This document shows, in pieces, positions 57,240 through 64,000 of a stretch of 64,000 nucleotides of DNA (the stretch's first letter is position 1; each line of letters begins with the position of its first letter). The DNA lies in the NCBI GenBank assembly GCA_026826555.1, contig JAKSZT010000142.1, forward strand, positions 1,421,089 to 1,485,088. Direction: 5' to 3'. Below the pieces are notes generated by a model. The model ran no database searches. It was not told where the DNA came from and saw only the letters and a program-made list of their open reading frames with translations. A program made the translations under genes and the position numbers. Origin of the DNA: Tolypeutes matacus (lineage: Eukaryota > Chordata > Mammalia > Cingulata > Chlamyphoridae).

Positions 57240-58518
57240 TCACAGAACATACTCTACATCATTTCAATCTTTTAAATGGAAGATTTGCTCTTCATATAGT
57301 CAGTTTTTATAATGTACAACATTTATTCGAAAAGAATATATTCTACAGTTTTGCCCAGAGTTTATTAGGTCAAGGTTTTTTTTTTTTTTTGAGGTACCAG
57401 GGGTAGGGATTGAATCTGTGACCTCATATGTGGGAAGCCGGTGCTCAGCCACTGAGCAACATCGGTGTCTCTGAGCTGCTTTTTTTTTTTTTTATTATTT
57501 CTTGTTATTTGTTTTGTTTCTTTCAGGAGGTACTGGGAACCAAACCCAAGACCTCCCATGCGGTAGGTGGGAGCTCAACCGCTTGAGCCACATCCTCTCC
57601 CTAGGTCAAGATTTTTATCATGTTATTTAAATATTTTAACTCACTGCTTTTCATCTATTGTTATATCTTATTATAGGAGATGTGTCAATTGCCACCTGTT
57701 TGTGGATTGTGTATTTCTTCTTTAATTCCATTTTTGCTTTGTATATTTTTGAGGAGTGGTTGGAAGGATACAATAGAATTATTACATCAGGAAGATAAAT
57801 TAGATATTTTATAAAATATCCCTCTGTATGCATAATAATATTCTTCCCCTAAAGGCTAATTGTCTGATATTAATACAGTTATACCAACTTTTTCGTTTCT
57901 GTTCTTGTTGGTGGTGATTTTTCTAGGTTTCTTTTTTTTTTGTAAGCTTTCATTTAGTGTATTTTGTTTGTTTGTTTTAATTTTTGATCCAAATATGATT
58001 CATTTTGTCTTTTTACTACTTTGGTCATCCTTTCTGCTCTTCTTGTATTCTATAATCTCATCCAAGCCTCTCTCCTGTCTTTTTCTTTCAGGCTCTAAGT
58101 CTTCCTTTAGATTTTCCTGCAAAGGTGGATTTTTTTTTTTTTTTAAAGAACACTCTGTGTTTCTGTTTGTATGTGAATTTTTTTTAACTCAGCTTTATAT
58201 CTGAAGAACAATTTTGCAGGATAAAGAATTCTAGGGTGGCTGTTTTTCTCTTTCAGTATCCTAATTGCACCATATCACTGTCTTCTCACCTCCATGGTTT
58301 CGGATGAGAACTCGGTGCTAAGTCTTACTGGGAGTTCCCTGTATGTGATACGTATGTTGTTGCGTTTCATGTTGTCATTCACCTCCCTGAGCCCTGCTCA
58401 ATTTTTTCCATTCTTTTCTGTCTCTGTTCTTCTCTCTATTCAATTTCAGCTGTTCTGTCTTCTGTATCACTTTATCTTTCCTTTATCACTTCTAGTCTGC
58501 TATTGTATGCCTTTAATG
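57240..58518 (-). mobile_element. Old minus-strand L1 (L1-E), interrupted
   Basis: 57300-57380 and 57602-57900 resemble the ORF2 endonuclease on the minus strand ('gaaaagaatatattctacagtttt' matches the same stretch in L1-B and L1-C). 57990-58510 resembles ORF1 ('gtcttctcacctccatggttt' and 'gtctgctattgtatgcctttaatg'). It is interrupted by a SINE dimer and cut at 58518 by L1-D. Strongly decayed. Confidence 0.75.
57381..57601 (-). mobile_element. DAS-type SINE dimer in L1-E
   Basis: Two units ('ggggtagggattgaatctgt' near 57400 and 'ggaggtactgggaaccaaac' near 57525), each with a T-run on its left. A single duplication flanks the pair: 'taggtcaaggttttt' at 57366-57380 and 'taggtcaagattttt' at 57602-57616. 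Confidence 0.92.
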
Positions 58519-61406
58519 TTTTTTTTTTTTTTTTTTTTTACATTTTTATTACAGAAAGTGTGAGGTTACAAATCAATTATGCACATGTGTGGAATTCCCA
58601 TACAAAACCCCTTCACCAACACACCACATCATCATGGAACAATTGTTACAAATTATGAGATAAAATCATCAGACTATTACCACTAACTATGGTCTATAGT
58701 GTATATTTGGCCTATTTTTTCCATACCCCACTATTATTAACACAGAATATGTTTGGCATTGATTCAATGTATTGCTCTTCATTATAACCATAGTTTACAT
58801 TAATTGTATTTTTCTCATGCTTCTCCACATTTCCAACACCCTGTAATTGTGATGTACATCCATTCTAGTTCACAGAAGGACATTCTTGCTTTTGTACTAT
58901 TAACCACTATTCTCCACCTGTGGGTTCACTGTATTATTCAGTCCCTAGATTATTTTCCAGCTTTCTTTCCATTGCCATTTGAAAGACAGCTTTCTTTCCT
59001 AGACTACCCTTTTCAGCCACAATCCCATTGATAAACCAGCTGTACTCACTATAATGTGTTAGCATCAACTCTATCCATTTCCACACTTTTACAGTCAAGT
59101 TAATTAAAATTCCTACACACATTAATACTCCTTCATGGGCCTCCTCTTATCTCCTAATAACCTATACTATAGGTTTTTAACTCCATGCAATTATTCTTCA
59201 TATTTAGTTCGCATTAGTGAGACCATGCAATATTTGTCCTTTTGTGTCTGGCTTATTTCATTTATTATAATGTTTTCAAGATTCATCCATGTTATCATAT
59301 GTGTCCTAGTATCATTTCTTTTTGTTGCAGCATACTATTTCATCATATGATATACCACATTTTGTGTATCTATTCATTGGTTGATGGACACTTGGGTTGT
59401 ATCCTTCTTTCGTTAATTGTGAATAATGCCATTAAGAACATCAGTGTGCAAATGTCTGTTTATGTCACAGTTTTCCCAGTAAAGGAACATCTGGATCATA
59501 TGGCATATTTAGCTTCCTGAGGAAACACCAAACTGTCTTCCACAGAAGCTGCACCATTATACAATCATACCAACAATGAAACAGTGTTCCTGTTTATCCA
59601 GTACTGATTGTTTTGTTTTTTAAAATAATGTCCATTCTATGCAGTGAGACATGCTATCTCATTGTTGTTTTGCTTTGCATTTCCCTAATAGCTAGTGACA
59701 TTGGACATTTTTTCATGTGCTTTTTGCCCATTTCCATCTCTCTTTTTTAAAAAAATATGTCTATATAAATATTTTTAATTGGATTGCTTGATCTTTTGAT
59801 GTTGAGTTGCATGATCTTTTTATATAGAGTGGAAATCAAAATCTTATAGGATATGTAGCTGCCAAATACTTTTCTCCCATTGAGTGGGCTGCCTTTTCAC
59901 CTTCTTGACAGTGTCCTTTGAGTCACAAAACTGTTTAAGTTTGAGGAGGTCCCATTTATCCATGTTTTCTTTCATTGCTTGTGCTTTCAGTGTAAGGTTT
60001 AAGAATCCACCACCTACCACTAGGTCTTGAAGATGTTTTCCTACATTTTCTTCTAGGAGCTTTATGGTTCTAGCTTTTATATTTAGGTCTTTGATCCATT
60101 TTGAGTTAATTTTTGTATAAGGTGTGAGATAGGGGTCCTCTTTCTTTTATATGTGGATATCCAGTTCTCCCAGCACCATTTGTTGAATTGACTCTTCTGC
60201 CCCAGCTGGGTTAGTTTGACAGGATTGTCAAAAAACATTTGACCATAGATATGAGGGTCTGTTTCTGGACCATCAATTCAGTTCCATTGGTCTATGTGTC
60301 TATCTCTATGTCAGGACAATGCTGTTTTTACCACTGTAGCTACGTAATATGATTTAAAGTCCAGAAGTAAGAGTCCTCCAACTTAGTATTTCCTATTTTA
60401 GATGTTTCTGGTTATTCTAGACCCTTTAACCTTGCAAATAAATTTGATAATTGTGTTTTCCATTTTTTAAAAATGCTGGTTTAATTTTTATCAGGATTGC
60501 ATTGAATCTCTTATCTGTATGTGTAGAATTCACATGTTAACAATATTTAGTCTTTGAATCCATGAGCGTGGGATGTTCTTCCAATTATTTAGGTCTTTTT
60601 TACTTCTTTTAGTAATGCATTTCAGTGTTCTGAATACAAGTGTTTTACATCTTTGGTTAATTTTATTCTTAAATATTTGATTCTTTTATTCATTATTGTA
60701 AATGGATATTTTTTCCTGACCTCCTCCTCACATTGTGCATTAACAGTGTATAGAAACACTACTGATTTTTTACATACTGATGTTGTATACTGCCACTCTG
60801 CAGATTTTATTAACTCTAGCAGCTTTGTTGTAGATTTTTTTGGGACTTTCTAGGTATAGGATCATATCATCTGTGAATAGTGAAAGTTTTATTTCTTCCT
60901 TTCCAATTTGGATGACTTTTTATCTTGTTCTTGCCTGACTGCTCTAGTTAGTACTTCTAGCACTATATTGAACAATAGTGGTGACAGTGGGCATGCTTAT
61001 CTTGTTCCTGATCTCAACAGAAAAGCTTTTAGACTTTCACTATTGTGTACAATGTTAGCTTTGTGTTTTTCATATATGGCTTTATCATGTTGAGAAACTT
61101 TTCTTCGATTCCTATCTTTTGTAGTATTTTTATCAAGAAAGGATGCTGTATTTTTGTCAAATGCCTTTTCTGCATAAATAGATAGGATCAGGTGATTTTT
61201 AAAATTTATTTATTGATGTAGTGTATTATGCTGATTGAATTTGTTGTGTTGAATCAGCCTTGCATGACTGGTATAAAACCCACTTGATCATGATGAATAA
61301 TTCTTTTAATGTGTTGTTAGATTCAATTAGCAAGTATTTTGCTGAGGATTTTTACACCCATATTTATTAGGGAAATGGGTCTGTAATTTTCTTTTTTCAA
61401 TAATAT

Positions 61407-61524
61407 GATTTTATTTTTTCATTGTCAGACTTTATTGTCAGGGTATTCCCACCTGGGAATCCACAATCTTAAATAAAAAATGCATAGAAAAGAAAAGTTT
61501 TAGAAACTTTTGTACACTAACTAT
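61407..61524 (-). pseudogene. Short retrocopy of an mRNA 3' end
   Basis: About 118 bases interrupt L1-D ORF2 (L1 text is broken at 'ataatat' and resumes at 'ataatacctttaacgggc'). The minus strand has AATAAA (complement of 61431-61436), then 11 bases later an A-run (complement of 61409-61419): the layout of a polyadenylated transcript. 'ataata' on both sides could be a target duplication. I do not recognise the parent gene. Confidence 0.65.
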
Positions 61525-62824
61525 ATAATACCTTTAACGGGCTTTGTTATTAGGGTGATATTGACTTCATAGAATGAGTTTGGTAGTGTTCCTTCTTGTT
61601 CAATTTTTTTGGAATAGCTTGAATAAGATTGGTACTAATCTTCTTTGAATGCTTGGTAGAACTCACCTGTGAAACCATCTAGTCCTGGGCTTTTCATTTT
61701 GGGGAACTGTTTGATGATTGTTTCAGTATCTTTACTTGTGGTTGGTTTGTTGAGGTCTTCTATTTCTTCTAGGGTTAGAGTAGTCTGTATGTATGTTTTT
61801 AGGAATTCTTCCATTTCATCTACATTTTCTAGTTTGTTGGTGTATATTTGTTCATAGTATCCTCTTATGATCACTTTGATTTCTGTAGGGCCAGTAGTAA
61901 TGTCCCCATTTTCATTTTCTTAAAATTTATTTGCACCTTCTCTCTTTTTTCTTTGTCAGTCTAGCTGAGTTTGTCAATTTTGGTAATCTATTTGAAGAAC
62001 CAACTTTTGGTTTTCTTAATTCCCTCTATTATTTTTGTATTCTCGATTTCATTTATTTCTCCTCTGATCTTTGTTATTTCATTCCTTCTCTTTGCTTTGG
62101 GAATAGTTTGTGGTTCTTCTTCTAGTTCCTTCAGCCGTAGTTAGGTCATCAATTTTAACTTTTTTCTTTTTAATGTAAGCATTTAGGGCTATAAATTTCC
62201 CTCTCAGCATTGCCTTCACTGCATGTCATAAGTTCTGATATATTGTGTTCTCGTTTTCCTTTGTCTCAAGATATTTATTGATTTCTCTTTCAATTTCTTC
62301 TTTGACCAACTGGTTATTTATGAGTGCGTTCTTTTATCTCTATATATTTGCAAATTTTCCCTTTTTCTGTTTCTTGTTGATTTCCAACTTTATTCCATTA
62401 TGATCAGAGAAAGTGCTTTGTTTAATTTTGATTTTGTTGAATTTATTGAGGTTTTTTTTTTTTTTTTTTTTTTAACCCTTCACATAGTTCTGTCTTGGAG
62501 AAAGATTCATAAGCACTTGAGAAGAATGTATATCCTGCTGTTTGGGGATGCAATGTTCTGTATATGTCTATTAGGTTTATTCCATTTATCATATTACTCA
62601 AGCTTTTTGTTTCTTTATTGATTCTCTGTCCAGATGTTCAATTAAATGATGAGAGTGATATGTTGAAGTCTCCAACTATTATTGTAGAGATATCTATATA
62701 CATTTTGATTGTTATTTCTTCCTGGTCAATTGCTCCTTTTATTAATATATATTATCCCCCAATAACAGTTTTGCTTTTAATGTCCATTTCATCTGATAGA
62801 ACTATAGCTAGTAGCCACTCCACC

Positions 62825-62825
62825 T

Positions 62826-62880
<55 letters not shown>

Positions 62881-62881
62881 G
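62825..62881. repeat. (TTTA)n microsatellite
   Basis: About fourteen TTTA units inside the endonuclease part of L1-D. Confidence 0.97.
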
Positions 62882-63129
62882 TTACTACATACTAGAATAT
62901 CTTTTTCCAGCCTTTCACTTTCAATGTTTTGGTATCCTTGTAGACAGCATAAATATGCTTGTATTTTCTTATCCATTCTGCCAGTCTGTATCTTTTGATG
63001 GGGGAGTTTAATCCATTAACATTGATGTTATTACTGTAAAAGCAGTTCTTATTTCATCTATTTTTACCTGTAGGTTTTACCTGTCATATTTTATTTTCAC
63101 AATTTTTTTTACACTTTTAGTTGCTTTTA

Positions 63130-64000
63130 CCAATAGAATCTTCATTTCTAGATTCTCTTCCAAGCCTCTTTCTCTAGTCTTTTCTTTTTATTTTGTCATA
63201 CTGCCTTTAGTATTTCCTACAATGATGGTCTATTGATTACAAACTCTCTCTGTTTCTGTTTGTCTTTGAATATTCTAAATTTGTCCTCATTTTTGACATA
63301 CAATAATTCTGGGTATAAGATTCTTGGCTGGCAGGTTTTCTGTTGCTGTACCTTAAATGTATCATACCACTGCCTTCTTACCTCCATGGTTTCTCATGAG
63401 AAATTGGCACTTTATTTTATTGGTTATCCCTTGTATGTTATGAATCAATTTTCTCTTAATGCTCTCAGAATTCTCTCTTTGTCTTTGGCATTTGACATTC
63501 TTTTTAGTATGTGTCTCAGTGTTGGTATATTCTGATTTATTTTGGTGGGAGTCTGTTGTGCTTCTTGGACGCAGATATCTATGCCCTTCAATAGGGTTGT
63601 GAAATTTCCACTATTATTTTTTCAAATATTCCTTCTACCTCTTTTTCCTTCTCTCTTCCTTCTGGGACACCTATGAAATGTATGTTTGCAGATCTCTTGC
63701 TGTCATTTAATCCCCTGAGACCCTGTTGATTTTTTTCTATTCTTTTCTTTGTCTGTTCTTTTGTATGTTCACTTTTGGAAGCTATTTCTTCAAGGTCACC
63801 AATCCTTTATTCTGCCTACTCAAATCTGCTGTTACTTGCTTCCAGTGTATTTTAAATTTCATTTATTGCCCTTTTGATTCAGATAAGATCTGTTATTTTT
63901 CTATGCATGCTTCCAAATTCTTCTTTTTGTTCATCCAGTATCTTCTTAATATCCTTAATCTTTTTAGCCATCTCATTGAATTTATTAAAGAGATTTGTTA
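63130..64000 (-). pseudogene. L1-D ORF1 remnant, incomplete
   Basis: Matches 34640-35450 of L1-C ('ccatggtttctcatgagaaa', 'tgggacacctatgaaatgtatgtttgcag', 'tcttcaaggtcaccaatcctt'), i.e. the C-terminal and RNA-binding domain followed by the coiled coil. The N-terminus and the 5' UTR lie beyond the window. No long frame remains. Confidence 0.8.

Larger units (their letters stand above)
59225..63060 (-). pseudogene. L1-D ORF2 pseudogene
   Basis: Continuous homology on the minus strand to L1-C ORF2, from the endonuclease (62340-63060) through the reverse transcriptase (60350-62100) to the C-terminus (59225-59960). The FADD box at 60866-60877 reads FTDD, so both aspartates are kept. Fragmented frames (longest about 80 codons), the inserted retrocopy and a T-run near 62453 show it is non-functional. 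Confidence 0.86.
58519..64000 (-). mobile_element. Minus-strand L1 (L1-D), runs off the window
   Basis: Starts at the left with a long T-run (58519-58539, A-tail on the minus strand), then a 3' UTR closely resembling that of L1-C ('acaaatcaattatgcacatg...aacacaccacatc'), ORF2 (about 59225-63060) and ORF1 (about 63130 to beyond 64000). It inserted into L1-E ORF1. It contains a short mRNA retrocopy at 61407-61524 and microsatellites at 62453-62474 and 62825-62881. Confidence 0.88.

Overview
This is mammalian nuclear DNA, almost certainly from a xenarthran and most likely an armadillo (Dasypus-type). The diagnostic signs are tRNA-derived SINEs of the DAS type (head resembling 'gatgtggctcaa..', body with 'cccatatgggaggtcc'), often as head-to-tail dimers, and long lineage-specific LINE-1 (L1) elements. 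No rRNA, tRNA gene, CRISPR array or prokaryotic feature was seen.

Only one intact protein-coding gene is visible: a single-coding-exon olfactory receptor at 43175-44149 (+), 324 codons, which I recognise as OR4K15-like. A splice acceptor lies about 30 bases before its ATG, as is usual for olfactory receptor genes. Roughly 37.1-41.6 kb and 45.2-47.7 kb are the main stretches of apparently single-copy DNA around it.

Layout. 0-6.3 kb: a CTTT microsatellite, then a decayed plus-strand L1 interrupted by a hAT-type MITE and by a 1.2 kb xenarthran repeat. 6.3-9.5 kb: a region with a degenerate 30-bp tandem array, a solo LTR with target duplication, and a second copy of the xenarthran repeat. 9.5-15 kb: unique DNA, old plus-strand L1 pieces and an LTR, then L1 ORF1/HAL1-like sequence. 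15.1-28.1 kb: a VNTR-bearing SINE, then a minus-strand L1 (L1-A) split by a nearly full-length younger L1 (L1-B), which itself carries a solo LTR. 28.1-37.1 kb: SINE, minus-strand copy of the xenarthran repeat, and a nearly full-length minus-strand L1 (L1-C) whose 5' region holds about eight tandem 110-bp units. 37.1-47.7 kb: unique DNA, small retro-insertions, the receptor gene and a GC-rich solo LTR. 47.7-56.9 kb: a complete but inactive gammaretrovirus-like provirus on the minus strand (two LTRs, 4-bp target duplication, tRNA-Glu-type primer site, polypurine tract, broken gag/pro/pol/env). 56.9-64 kb: old L1 (L1-E) interrupted by a SINE dimer and by L1-D, which runs off the window end and contains a short retrocopy of an mRNA 3' end.

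The genes do not form a pathway. The window records successive transposition next to one olfactory receptor gene, and nesting gives a relative order: L1-A before L1-B before the solo LTR inside L1-B; L1-E before L1-D before the mRNA retrocopy. Boundaries without an observed target duplication are approximate. All family names come from recognition by eye, without database searches.
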